64,000 nt of DNA. It comes from Muscardinus avellanarius (lineage: Eukaryota > Chordata > Mammalia > Rodentia > Gliridae). This document shows, piece by piece, positions 11,569 to 23,691 of the stretch. Made by a program: the position numbers and the translations under genes. The first letter of the stretch is position 1. The number at the start of each line of letters is the position of its first letter. Below the pieces are notes generated by a model that was not told the origin of the DNA, did not search any database, and worked only from the letters and a program-made list of their open reading frames with translations. The DNA is taken from positions 17,326,158 to 17,390,157 of the forward strand of contig OY726573.1 in assembly GCA_963383645.1 (NCBI GenBank). Reading direction: 5' to 3'.

Positions 11569-14500
11569 TCAGGTGTTGGACTCTAGTCTCACAGGTATAT
11601 AATGGAGATGCAGATCTGGAAAGGATAAGGAAATTGAGCGGTGAGCTCTGAGATGAAGAGGATTTGGGAAGGCAGGTGATAGTTTAGACTGGGAAATCCG
11701 ACTCTTAAGACATTACCCCTAAGACCCGGCATACTGTAAGCGCTCCATGAAGGTTTGTGAATTGAACAGCGCTCGCCTTTCTCTTGAGTTTCATCTGCCT
11801 GGTCTAACTTCATCCCGGTCTACCTACCATCCTCCCATATGTCCCTCCAAGCCCTGGGCCCCTGGTGGCTTGCCTGCCTCTCCCTTCAGTAGCCTCTGAC
11901 TGACTCCTCCTTCACAGCCTGTGGTCCACAACACAAGGCAACTCCACATCTGTGCGCCAGGACCGGGTTTCTAGCCACCTAGAGCAGGTGGGCTCCTGGG
12001 GCCAGGATTCTTGCCAGGCAGGTTCTGGGCCCCTGGAGGGATTTACCTGGAGAGTTCTGAAGAGACTGTTGCCTCCTCCTTTTGCATAACACATAGAGGA
12101 GGACTCCAGTGAGAAAAAAGACAACGGTCAGGAGGGACAGCACTGGCACGGCGGCGGCACCCGTCTCAGCTGTGGCACCTCCTTGTCCCTGTTGAAGGCT
12201 CTCCTGAGTCCTGGCCCCAGCTTCCACTCTGTGGTCTGCAGGGGGCGTGGTGGCCTCGTGGAGGTGGGTGAGCACTGAGGTGGGTGAGCTCTGAGGTGGG
12301 TCCCAAGGCAGCACTCCTGGTGGACGGGTGAGCTGCCGGGTGGACTGCTGGGTGGACGGCAGGTGCGGCTGGGCCGGGGTACTCGTGTCTAGAGGCGGCC
12401 CCTCTGTGCGCTTAGGAACTGGGGTGCCAGAGAGAGACAAGTGCTCCTTGTTGACCAGACTCTTGGAATGAGCATCTCCACATTCTGGACAGGAAAGAAG
12501 TGAACAGTCAGGGAACAGGTGAAGAAGCAGACAGAGGTGAAGATGAGAAAGGGCATCTTTTCCTCGCTCATCTCCAGGGTCATGGCTCACACCTCAACAG
12601 CAAAGAACAGTTAGCAAAAGAAAAGCGGTAAAGCCGGGTATGGTGGCGCATGCTTGTTATCCCAGCATTCGGGAGGCTGATACCCGAGGATCGCGGTTCG
12701 TGGACAGCCTCAGCTACTTAGTGAGGCCCTCTGCAACTCAGGGAAACCCAGTTTCAAAATAAATAATAAAAAATAGGGCAGGGGCTGTAGCTCAGAGGTT
12801 GAATGGCCCTGGGTTCCATCCCCAGACCCACAAAAAAAGCGGTAGGTAGCTAACCACAGTTGGGTGTTTGGGGTTTTTGTTTTGCTTTGGGTCCTAAGGA
12901 TTGAACCCAGGGGCATTCTACCTCCGACTATACCCCCAGCCTTATTTTTCACTCTTTTATTTTGAAACAGGGTCTCCCTGAGTTTCAGAGGGCCTCACTA
13001 AAGTAGCTGAGGCTGACCGAGAACCTTCAGTCCTCCTGTCTCAACCCCCATGTACTGGGATTACAAGCATGCAACACCATGCCTGGCTCTAATCAAGATT
13101 TACGAGACCTGGGAGCCTTCAGAAAAAGAATCAAGGAAAACTATTTTTGTGCTTAGATTCCATTAAGGCTCATATAGAGTATAGAGGAATGATTAGATGA
13201 AAGGGTATGATCTAGTGGTAATAAACCGAGTGGGGAACCTGCCTGTTCAGATTCTTCCTGGCCTCAGGTATAGGACAAGCCCGCTATGAAATGAGGGTGT
13301 TATGACTTACTTTCTGTGTGTGCTTGCGTGAGACTGGGGATTGAACCCAAGTGTTCTACTGCTAAGCTACACTACATCACTAGCCCTCCATCCCCCCCTT
13401 TTTAAGCAATGTCTTGTTAAGTTGCTGAGTCTCATTAAATTGCTGAGACTGGCCTTGAATCTGCAGTCCTCCTGTCTCAGCTTCCCAAATCCTGGGATTA
13501 CAGATGTGTGCCACCACACCATGCCTATCACTTTCAGGTGAGGTAGGTCCTAGAATTCCATTATGCAGCTGCCATACAGAAAGGTGGGGGAAGGCAGGGG
13601 CGTGGTGGTGCACACCTGTAATCCCAGTACTTGGGAAGCTGAGACAGGAGGATTGCTGGTTCAAGGTCTGGCCTCAGCAATTTTTTTTTTTTTTTTTTTT
13701 TTTGGTGGACTAGGGATGGAACCCTTCTACCTCCGGGGGGCTACTCTCCCAGATCTATTTTATATTTTATTTGGAAACAGGATCTCTTAAGCCAGCAAGG
13801 CTGGCTTCGAACCTGCACGATCCTCCTGTCTCCACCTCCCTAGTGCAGGGATTGCAAGCATGTGCCACCATGACCTGCTAGCCTCAGCAATTTAGCAAGA
13901 CCCTGTTTCTAAATAAAAAGTCTTAGAAGTGTAGCCCAGAGGTAGAATGCCCCTGAGTTCAATCCCCAGCACCAAAAAGGAGAAAAAAAAGATAAAAGTG
14001 GGGGAAAGTCAACACAACCTTCTTCCTTTTTTTTTTTTTTAATGGTACTGGGGGTGGAACCCGGGGGCTTTTATACATCCAGGCTATACTCCCAGACCTA
14101 TTTTATACTTTATTTGGAAACAGGGTCTCACTAAGTTGCTGAGAGCCTCACTAAGTAGCTGAGGCTGGCTTCGAACCTATGCAATCCTCCTGTCTCAGCC
14201 TCCCAAGTGCGGGGATTACAAATATACACCACCACGCCCTACTCTAACACAACATTCTTTTTTTTCCCTTTTCTTTTCTTTCTTTCTTTCTTTCTTTTTT
14301 TTTTTTTTTTTTTTTGTGGTACTGGGGTTCCTGGAAGCCCTTCTACCTCTGGGCTACACTCCCAGACCTATTTTTACACTTTTATTTGGAAACAGGGTCT
14401 TCTAAGCCAGCGCGCGTGGCTGGCTTCGAACCTGCACAATCCTCCTGTCTCTGCCTCCCAAGAACGGGGATGACAAGCGTGCGCCACCATGCCCGGCTAA

Positions 14501-17500
14501 CACAACATTCTTGATTCTGCAGTTTTCTCAATTACTAAGGTGCCCTCATTTGGGATATGGTGTGTGAGTCCCAACATTGAAGGGATGGCTGGAAGCTAGG
14601 AGAGGAAGATGGTGGCCAACAGGAAAGGCAAAGGACAAGGACGTGAGCAATCCTCAAGACACAACCGCTGGGACAAGTGGAGGTCTGTGCTGGAGTCAGG
14701 AGGCCTGCGCTGGACCCTGCTGTGCCACCAAATACCTGTGACCTCGCCCTGGTCTCCAAACTCTGGCCAGCCCCTTTCTGCTCTCAAGGAAGGATAATCC
14801 TGGTACCAAGGACCAGGATAGCTGGGTGGGTATAGGAAATAACAGAAGTCTACACAGCCTGAAAAGCAATATGGTTACCCTGACACCTCACAAGACAACT
14901 TTGCATAAGACATTGAAGAACACTTTGTACCTCGTGGATATGTAGGTATTTCGCATACAAAACGCTGTATATTTTAATGGTATGTGTACTGCACATCAGT
15001 ACACCAGCACATCAAATTGGTGATTTCACAGAACTTCATGTTATTGCTTAGAACAAGTTGTTTTTGTTGTTGTTTTGGGGTGTGTATGTGTGTATTGCTG
15101 GGGGCTGACACCAGGGGCATTCTACTTCCAAGCTACAACCCCAACCCTACTTTATTTTTTATTTTTTTGGAACAGGATCTCACTAGGTTGATGAGATTCT
15201 CACTGCTTGCTAAGGATGTCCTGAAACCTGCCATCTGCCTGGGATTACAGGTGTGTGCCACTGCGCTCAGTTTAGAACAAGTTAAGTAACTTTTCTGCAA
15301 AGCTGACATGAGTACACTTAAGATCTATTCATCTGCTGGACATGGTGGTGAACACCTGTAATCCCAGTACTTGGGAGACTAAGACAGGAGGACCATAGGT
15401 TCAAGGCCACTCTCAGTAATTTAGCAAAAAGCTGTTTCAAAAAATAAAAAAGCAGCCGGGCGTGGTGGCGCATGCTTGTAATCCCCGCGCTTGGGAGGCT
15501 GAGACAGGAGGATCGCATAGGTTCGAAACCAGCCTCAGCTGCTTAGTGAGGCTCTCAGCAACTTAGTGAGACCCTTTTTCCAAATAAAAATATATATTTA
15601 AAAAAAAGGTCTGGGAGTATATCCCAGAGGTAGAAAGCCTCTGGGTTCCACCCCCAGTACCACCAAAAAAATAATAAAAAAATAAAAAATTTTAAAAAAT
15701 AAAATAAAATAAAAAAGCTGGGTGTGTTGGCACACATTTGTAATCCCAATACTTGGGAGGCTGAGACAGGAGAATAGCAGGTTAAAAGCCAGCCTCAGCC
15801 GGGCGTGGTGGCACACGCTTATAATCCCAGCATTCAAGAGGCTGAAACAGGAGGATTACGGTTGGCGAACATCCTCAGCTACTTAGTGAGGCCCTCCACA
15901 ACTTAGTGAGACCCTGCTTCAAATAAAGAATAAAAAATAGGGCAGGGGGTGTAGCTCGGAGGTCAAATGCCTCTGGGTTCCATCCCCAGACCTGCAAAAA
16001 AAAAAAAAAAAAAGAAAAGAAAAAAGAAAAAGCCAGCCTCCACAGCTTAATGAGGCTTTCAGCAATTAAGCAAGACTCTGTTTTCAAATAACAATAGGTC
16101 TGGGGGTGTAGCCTGGAGGTAGAAGGCCCTAGTACCAGTCAATCAATCAATCATTCAATCATTCAATCCATAAATCCAGGTGTGGCGACACACCTTGTAA
16201 TCCCAGCATTCTGGAGGCTGAGACAGGGGGCTCTCAGTTCGAGGACAGCCTCTGCTACTTAGTGAGGTCCTTTGCAACTCAGTGAGACTTTGTTTCAAAA
16301 TAAAGAATAAAAAATAGGGTGAGGGGTGTAGCTCAGAGGTAGAATGCCCCTGGGTTCCATCCCCAGTACTGAAAAAAAATAGGGGGTGTAGCTCGGAATG
16401 TTCCTGGGTTTCATCCCCATTACACCACACACACACAAAAAAAAAAAAAAAAGAAAGAAAGAAAAGAAAATTTATTCACTTTACTGTATACAGATTTTAC
16501 CTCAAAAGAAAAAATAAATAAGCCTGGCATTTGTAATCCCATTTGTACATGGGAGGCTGAGACAGGAGGATCACAGGTTCTCAGGCACTTAGTGAGGCCT
16601 TCTCAACTTCGTGAGACTCTGTTTCAAAGTAAAGAATAAAAAATAGGGCTTGGGTTTATGGCTCAGAGGTAGAAGGTCCCTGGGTTTAATCTCTAGTACT
16701 GCAAAAAGAAAAAGACCTTGTGCTTGAGAAGCTGAGACAGGAGGATCACAGGTTCCAGACTGGCCTCAGCAACTTAGCAGTACTCTTGTTTCAAAATAAA
16801 GAGATCAGAAGGTTGAGGATGTAACTCAGAGGTAGAACACTTGGGTTCAATCTCCAATACCAGAAAAATAACAATAAAATACTGAGCTCTACTTCATAAT
16901 ATACATGCTGAAAGGTTTGGGGTTGAAATATGCAAGCCAGGTGTGGTTGGTGCACACCTGTAATCCCAGTGCTTAGGAGGCTGAGGCAGGAGGATCAGAA
17001 ATTCCAGACCAACCTCAGCAATTTTTAGTGAGACTCAGCAACCTAGAAAGACTCTGTTTGAAAACAAACAAACAAAAATGTTAAAAGGGCTGGGAAGCCA
17101 GGTATGGTAGTGCAGGCCTGTAATCCCAGTACTTGGGAGGCTGAGACAGGATCTTAGGTTCCAGGACAGCCTCAGCAAGTAGTGAGACTCTCATAAACCT
17201 AGCAAGACCCTGTTTCCAAATAAAAATAAAAAATAAGGCTGAAAGTTTAGCTAAGAGGTAAAGTGCCCCTGGGTTCTATCACTAGTACCACTCACACGCA
17301 CGCGCACACGGCTGGGAGCATAGCTTGGAGGTAGAATGTCCTTGGGTTTAATCCCCAGTAGCAAAAGAAGATGGACTGATGATAGAGATATGGCTGTACA
17401 ATAAAACACATATAACTGGCATAGTGCAGGCCTGAGACTGAAGGATCACAGCCTCAGCAAAAAAGTGAGGGTCTCAACTTAATGAGACCTTGTTTCCAAA

Positions 17501-18026
17501 TAAAAATAAAATAGGGCTGAGGGTGTAGCCCAAAGGTAGAATGAGCCTGGTTCAATCCCCAGCACCACACACTAAATAAAAAGGGCTGGGGTGTAACTCA
17601 GAGGTAGAACGCCCTTGGGTTCAATCCTCAGTGTTGCAGGCTTGTAATCCCAGTACTTGGGAGGCTGAGACAAGAGGATTGCAGGTTTGGGGCCAGCCTC
17701 AGTTACTGAGAGAAGCCCTCTGCAATTTATTGAGACCCTGTTTCAAAATAAAGAATAAAAAATAGGGCTGGGGGTGTAGCTTGAAGGTGAAATGCCCCTG
17801 GGTTCCATCTTCAGTGCTGCCAAAAAATAGAGAGAGCCAGATGTGGTAGTACACATTTGTAATATCAGTACTTGGAAGGCTGAGATAGGAGGATCACAGG
17901 TTTGTGGCCAACCTCAGCAATTTAGTGAGGCCCTCTGCAACTTAGTGAGACTCTGTTTCCAAATAAAAAATAAAACAGGGCTGGGGTGTAGCTTGGAGGT
18001 CTAAATGCCCCTGGGTTTAATCCCCA

Positions 18027-18107
<81 letters not shown>

Positions 18108-18491
18108 CATACACATATATACACACACATACATATATGTAAGATCTCTATTGTAAATATATATTGTAATATATTTGCTTTATTATGTAAATATAAATAT
18201 AAATCAAATATTGTAGTCTAGGTGGTGGGTATATGGTTTTTCACTACACAGTTCTTTCAACTTTTACATATGTATAAATTTTCAGGAGTAAAAATTGGGA
18301 AATGAGCCAGGCATGGTGGAGCACACCTGTAATCTCAGTATTTGGGAGGCTGAGACAGGAGGATCACAGGTTTGAAAACAGCCTCAGCAATTTAGCAAGG
18401 CCCTCTGCAACTTAGTGAGACCCTGTTTCCAAATATAAAATGGTATGGGAATATAGTTTGAAGATAGATGCCCCTGGGTTCAATCATCAGC

Positions 18492-18524
<33 letters not shown>

Positions 18525-19838
18525 CATATATGTATATATATATGGAAATGAAATAGTGCCTGCAAGTGATTTTAAGAAAAATCAAATAGCGATTATATTA
18601 CATATAAAACATATGTCATAAGTTATACATTTTATGTTACATATAAAATGCAGTGGTGATCTCAAGAAAAATATTTAATAATAGCACGTGGTCAAATAAA
18701 TTGGTGAAACTTATGAAGGCAATGTTGAATGATGTTGGCTAGACAGGGACTTAAGTGAAAGAACTTTGGTCACTATCAGAAGGTGTTAGGAGTGTGAGTA
18801 TCAGGGGTGAAAGGGCGGAAGCAAAGGAAATTATAGGTGGAAGCCTCTCTGCCTGCAGAGGAAAGGAAACGCACTCACCCCTGCGATCAAAGCAGCGCAC
18901 TAACTCACGAGCCCATGGGTCTTGGGTGCCTCCGCAGACACTTCGAGTAGGTAGCTGGAACCTGCAAGAGGAAGAACCTGGTGTCAGAGCCGGGCTCCTC
19001 CAACCTTCCCCACCTTTCCTCATTCCAAGGGCATGACGTCACCCCGAAAGAGTTGTTTCTGCAGGAACTGGAAATCCCCAGTCGGGTGAAACAGAGAAAT
19101 GAAGGTGCAGAGTCAGAAACAGACCTTCAGGCCCGGTGGTGGCGCACGCTTGTAATCCCCGCGCTTGGGAGGCAGAGACAGGAGGATCGCGCAGATTCGA
19201 AGCCAGCCTCACTGGCTTAAGAGACCCTGTTTCCAGATAAAATGTAAAATAGGGTCTGGGAGTGTAGCATAGAGGTAGAAGGGTTCCATTCCCAGTACCA
19301 CCATAAATAAATAAATAAACAAACAAATAAAACAGACCTTGAAAAGGAGCCAGTGGCTGGGCCTTGTGGCACAGCATCTGGGAAGCTGAGACAGGAGGAT
19401 CTAGGTTTGCAGACAGCCTCAGCTACTTAGGCCCTTTGCAACTCAGTGAGACAGTGTTTCAAAATAAAGAAGAAGCTGGTTGTGGTGGCACACGCTTGTA
19501 ATCCCCGCGCTTGGGAGGCTGAGACAGGAGGATCCCTCAGGTTCTAAGCCAGCTGTGCTGGCTTAAGAGACCCTGTTTCCAAAAATAAAAGAGGTCTGGG
19601 AGTGTAGTCCAGAGGTAGAAGGGCTTCTAGAAACCCCAGTACCACCAAAATAATAATAAGAAGAAAGAATAAAAAATAGGAGATGGCAACGGAGATGGGG
19701 GTGTAGCTTGGAGGTAGAATGCCCCTGGGTTCTAACCCAAGTACCACAAAAGAAAAGAAAAGAAAAGAAAAGAAAAGAAAAGAAAAGAAAAGAAAAGAAA
19801 AGGAAAGGAAAGAAAGGAAAGAAGGAAGGAAGGAAGGA

Positions 19839-19886
<48 letters not shown>

Positions 19887-20689
19887 AAAGGAGCAAGGTT
19901 CACCAAGAGGGAGTTCAGTCAGTGCTGCCTGCTGGTGAGAGTGGATTACCTTATAAAGCTGTGACATCTATTATAGGCTTTCAGGTGACTTCGGAAACGA
20001 TCCATCAATTGACCTGATGGAACTCTAGAAATACTTGTATCACAGTGACAATTTCCAGTGACGCTGCCCTCGTTGCCATCTCCTAAACGGGACAGAGGTG
20101 GTCAGCACAGGTTCCCAAGCAAGGATCTCCCTGCAGCTGTTTCTTATCCGACTTAGCCTCCAACTCACTGCCCCATACAGCCCTTCCCCTGGGCCCTGGA
20201 GTCTGACACCCAGTCTAGACCCACATAGCACATCCCTGCCCCCCTCAAAGTCCCTAATCTCAGCTGTCCACACGTAGTGCCTGTAATCCTGGTACTTGGG
20301 AGGCTGAAACAAGAGGATCGCAGGTTCAAGGACAATCTCAGCAACCTAGCGAGACTCGCCACCCTAACTAGACTCATCCTAGCAAGACCCTGTTTCAAAA
20401 CAAAAATAAATAAATAAAAGCCCAGAGGTAGAATGCCTTCTGGGTTCAACCCCAGTACCATTAAAAAAAAAAAAAAAAAGCCCATAATCTCACCCAGGCC
20501 CCAGTGGCCTCGCCTCTGTCCCCAACCCCAATGTCCCCTTGTCCCCGCTACCTTGGCAGCCCTGGCAGTGCCCAGCCCAGCACTCAGAGGCGCGCCCCGG
20601 CGTCCCCCGTGCCCTGGCTAACCTGGTGGAGCCAGCAGCGCTAGTACAAGCAGGAGCCTTTGGGGCAGGGGTCCGCAGCCGCACCGCAT
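11569..20689 (-). CDS. CXCL16: C-X-C motif chemokine 16, transmembrane (5 exons, 255 aa)
   Basis: Coding exons in gene order are 20689-20623, 20082-19950, 18961-18879, 12484-12047 and 11615-11569. All have GT/AG junctions and sum to 256 codons with the TGA stop. CXCL16 is a membrane-anchored chemokine and scavenger receptor; its shed form attracts CXCR6-bearing T and NK cells. Visible parts: signal peptide about 1-23 with a leucine-rich core; chemokine domain about 27-97 with the C34-x-C36 motif and cysteines 62, 76, 90 and 96; a Ser/Thr/Pro-rich mucin-like stalk about 98-206; a membrane helix about 207-227; then a KRRR stop-transfer and a short tail keeping the HYIPV block. Length matches human (254 aa). 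The 47-nt last exon was placed by its similarity to the human tail. The 6.4-kb intron 12485-18878 is inflated by SINEs. The gene is divergent to ZMYND15. Confidence 0.95.
11690..11770 (+). mobile_element. L2/MIR-type 3' end fragment
   Basis: GGCATACTGTAAGCGCTCCA followed by GTTTGTGAATTGAA resembles the common L2 terminus. It is short, old, and lies in the last CXCL16 intron. Confidence 0.45.
12630..13090. repeat. Two SINEs in CXCL16 intron
   Basis: A plus copy of the CAGACCC type at 12630-12840 and a minus copy at 12880-13088. The short piece between them is unique. Confidence 0.8.
13315..14505. repeat. SINE cluster with nested copy
   Basis: A minus copy at 13315-13525. A plus copy at 13598-13980 is split by a minus shortened copy at 13679-13878; GCCTCAGCAATTT occurs on both sides of the insert. 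Two further minus copies are at 14021-14240 and 14310-14500, the first two separated by a T/C-rich tract. Confidence 0.8.
14506..15083. other. Unique CXCL16 intron sequence
   Basis: About 580 bp without SINE bodies. No exon or known repeat is recognised. Confidence 0.5.
15084..16435. repeat. SINE cluster with same-strand nesting
   Basis: Minus copy at 15084-15270; plus copies at 15335-15450 and 15452-15665. A plus copy at 15715-16140 is split by another plus copy at 15803-16016; AAAGCCAGCCTC borders the insert on both sides. Plus copies follow at 16178-16375 and an ID tail at 16376-16425. Confidence 0.8.
16520..18525 (+). repeat. Head-to-tail array of same-strand SINEs
   Basis: About nine plus-strand B1-dID copies or ID tails lie almost back to back: 16520-16710, 16725-16870, 16940-17070, 17092-17295, 17308-17365, 17411-17580, 17585-17635, 17636-17825, 17834-18030 and 18305-18490. 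Two end in (CA)n tracts (18029-18066, 18488-18523); the first continues into (TA)n at 18077-18102. Confidence 0.8.
18526..18878. other. Unique CXCL16 intron sequence
   Basis: AT-rich intronic sequence immediately 3' of CXCL16 exon 3 in gene direction. No other feature is seen. Confidence 0.5.
19034..19041. promoter_or_regulatory. CXCL16: CRE palindrome in CXCL16 intron 2
   Basis: TGACGTCA, the full cAMP-response element consensus, lies 73 bp upstream (in gene direction) of CXCL16 exon 3. It is a sequence match only. Confidence 0.3.
19136..19750 (+). repeat. Plus-strand SINEs in CXCL16 intron 2
   Basis: Copies at 19136-19300 (shortened type), 19347-19475 and 19476-19650 (shortened type, with CTTCTAGAAACCCCAGTACC tail), and an ID half at 19690-19750. 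Confidence 0.8.
19748..19888. repeat. (GAAAA)n / (GAAA)n homopurine tract
   Basis: About 140 nt of unbroken purine on the plus strand: AAAAG units, then GGAAA/GGAA variants, then GAAA units. It grows out of the tail of the preceding ID half. Confidence 0.95.
20270..20480 (+). repeat. B1-dID SINE in CXCL16 intron 1
   Basis: A plus-strand copy with a short ID half ending in CCCAGTACCATT and an A run at 20463-20479. Confidence 0.75.
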
Positions 20690-21420
20690 CGCCCCGCTCC
20701 GGGCCGCCTGGCGGGGCTCCCCGGGGGCTCGGAGAGCGCCCCGCAGCTGATCTCTCGGTGGCTTTCGCTTCTCTCCCCGGCCGGGCTGCAGTCCCGAGGC
20801 GCCCGCGCGCGGTGGGCGCCGTCTCGCCGGGGAGGGGGCGCGAGGAGGCTGCGCCCTGCGGACCCGCTCGCGCGGTCCGGAACCGCCTCGGCCGGTGCCG
20901 CCGAGCCCGCGCCGGGCCCGCCCCCCGCTGCTGGGAAACCCACGGAGGAGGAGGAGCGCTCCCTGCGCCTGGCCCGGGGGCCCCGAGCCCGGGGAGTGGG
21001 TGGCCAGGAATGTCCGACGAAACTGAAAGAAAACTCAGGCTGCCGGGGAGGCCAGACGGCGCGGGCGGGCAGCGGCCCCGCAGGTCCACCCGGCTGCGCT
21101 CGGGGATGCCAGCCTCCCCCGGCCGCCGGCCCCCCGCGGGCCTGGAGCCCGGGGCGCGCTGGGCTCCCCCACCTGCCCCCGGGCCGTCCCCCCCCCTCCC
21201 GCGCCCCAGCCGGACCCTGGCACCCGGCCGAGGTGAAGCTCCGGAGAGCGGCCAGGCCTGCGCGCCGGCTGCCGAGCACGCACCGGCCGGGGCTGCCACC
21301 CGCCAGGGTGCCCAGCGGGGGCACGGGCGGCCCTGACGTCACGACCGCCCCCGAGGTGTTTACCTTCGAAAAGTGGCGGCGGCTGCAGGTACCGGAGGAG
21401 TGGGGCGACCAGGAGGGGCT
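20540..21420. promoter_or_regulatory. Shared CpG island, CXCL16 (-) / ZMYND15 (+)
   Basis: Very GC- and CpG-rich sequence covers CXCL16 exon 1 (20623-20689) and the start side of ZMYND15. The coding starts are 1.17 kb apart and diverge, so the island probably serves as a bidirectional promoter. There is no TATA box. Both strands show long open frames here (for example 20539-21336 + and 20490-21299 -), which is what stop-poor GC-rich DNA gives by chance; I do not call them genes. Confidence 0.7.
21334..21341. promoter_or_regulatory. ZMYND15: Perfect CRE upstream of ZMYND15
   Basis: TGACGTCA sits at the edge of the CpG island, 516 bp before the ZMYND15 start codon. ZMYND15 is known as a haploid germ-cell gene, and the testis activator CREM works through this element, so CREM control is a reasonable inference. 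It is not shown by the sequence alone. Confidence 0.5.
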
Positions 21421-21856
21421 GTGTCTACAGGGGCTCAGGCCAGGCCCATCCAAGCCCAAAGGGTGCCCGTTCCTCTTCCTTCCTCCCATACCCACAGACC
21501 AACGGATCCAAAATTCTTCCCTTCCGCGGAGGATCAACCCAACCTCATCCCTACCCTTAATTCACACCCTACTTGAGAAGGCTTTAGCCCTCAAATTTTG
21601 AGCCCAAAGTACCATCTCATCCCTGAGTACTCAGCTTCAATCCAGACCACCCACTTTCCAATCTAGCTCCCCTAGGGTCACGGAAGACCCTACTCCCAGC
21701 TCCCAAGACTCATCCAAAGATCGCACCCTAAGTGACACTCGATCCACACCCTCCCCCACGCAGTGACCCAGCCCCAAACTGTCACCCACGGCCCTGCCCT
21801 GACCATCTCTCCCTTCCTCTGCTCAGCCCGGGCCCAGGCCCTGCGCCCCTGAAGAC

Positions 21857-23634
21857 ATGGAGTTCGTGTCTGGATACAGGGATGAGTTCCTTGATTTCGC
21901 TGCTCTGCTCTTTGGCTGGTTCCGCAAGTTCTCGGCCGAGCGGGGGGCGGTGGGGGCCTGCCCTGAGGGCCGCTGGCGGCAGCTGGAGGCTCAGGTCCGA
22001 AGGCTGCCCCAGGACCCCGCCCTCTGGGTGCTCCATGTCTTGCCCAACCATAGTGTGGGCATCAGCCTGGGGCAAGGGGTAGAGCCAGGCTCTGGCCCTG
22101 GCCTGGGGGCTGCCCGGCTCCTGGGAGATGAGCCCCCACTCCACCTGAGAGACCTGAGCCCCTACATCAGCTTCGTCAGCCTAGAGGACGAGGAGGAAGG
22201 GGAGGAGGAGGAAGAGGAAGAAGAGGAAGATGAAGAAGAAGAGAATGGGGAGGAGGAAGGTGCAGGCACTGAAGCAGAAGCCCAGGAGGATGGGGAGCCA
22301 GCCCCCACCAGCAGGGTGTCCCCCCAGGAAGCCAAGCCTCCAGGGGAGCCAGAGGAGGCTGAGCAGGAGGCAGGTGCTGAGGACGACTGCCGAGATTACA
22401 GGGTGGAGGACCAAACGGGACCTGAGAAGAAGAAGGGATGGAGGAGAGGTGAGAACCCAGGACCGCCCTGCCCTACCCTGTGCCCAGCCATCCTCCCCTT
22501 CTGAGGCTCTCCCCTGCCACTCAGAACCCAGAGAGGAGTTACAATCTGGTCACCTTCAGGCCAGTCTGTCCTGGAAAAGTGTTTTTCTCAACCATAATTT
22601 TTTTATTGTGGAATAAAAATTCAAAGTCTGGATTTAGACCTCAAGAAAAATAGAAAGTTCTGACATCATACCTAGGCTTCTACATGCAGCAGATCCTGGT
22701 CCTGCATAGCAGCTGCCGCCTCTAGATGGGGCATGCCTCCTCTACCTTGGCCCTTTACCCACTAAGGCCACTTGCTTAGCCCGTTAGGTACCCCTGGCCC
22801 TGACCATCTCTGTCCTCTGCCGTCTCCCTCAGTTTTCCCTTTTTTTCCCCAGAGGCTGCCCCCCTGCACCTTTCCTGCCTCTTACTGGTGACAGATGAAC
22901 ACGGCACCATCTTGGGCATTGATCTGCTAGTGGATGGCACGCAGGGGAGCGCAGGCTGGGGCTCAGGGGCCGAGAATCTGGCTCCGCGGGCTTATGCTCT
23001 CCTCTGCCACAGCATGGCCTGCCCCATGGGATCTGGAGACCCCCGGAAGCCCCGCCAGCTCACTGTGGGCGATGCCCAGCTGCATGGGTACAGAAATCTG
23101 GGAACAGGATGGGGAGGTCTGGGGCCTGGACTCCTGAACACCCCAGCCTGATACCAGCTCTGCCCCATTCAGAGAACTGGAGAGCCTGGTCCCACGACTG
23201 GGCGTCAAGTTAGCGAAGACCCCCATGAGGACGTGGGGCCCTCGGCCAGGCTTCACCTTCGCCTCCCTTCGGGCTCGGACCTGCCATGTCTGTCACAAGC
23301 ACAGCTTTGAAGTGAAGCTGACACCCTGGTGAGCGGCCCACAAAGATGGGGTCAGAGGAAGACCCCAGCACACATGGAGACACAGGGAAATTGAGGCAGA
23401 GTGGGCCAACAGCCCATGCCTGTGAGCCCAGCACTGGGGAGGCTGAGACATGAGGAGCACGCATTTGAGGACAGCCTCAGCAACTTAAGGAGGTCCTTAG
23501 CAACCTAGCCAGACTCTGCTTCAAAATAAAAAGGAACTGGGGGTATAGCTCAGAGGTAGGATGCCCCCCAGGTTTCAGTATCAATAATAAATAAATAAAT
23601 AATAAAATAGGGATGAGTTTTGATCCCCAGTAAC

Positions 23635-23691
<57 letters not shown>

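Noticed and set aside
20490..21601. Long overlapping open frames of 265-313 codons on both strands
   Set aside because: They lie in the CpG island where stops are rare, overlap on opposite strands, and encode low-complexity Pro/Gly/Ala/Arg sequence without known domains.
21970..22420. Possible gap or error from the Glu-rich run in ZMYND15 exon 1
   Set aside because: The run stays in frame and human ZMYND15 has a similar acidic stretch.
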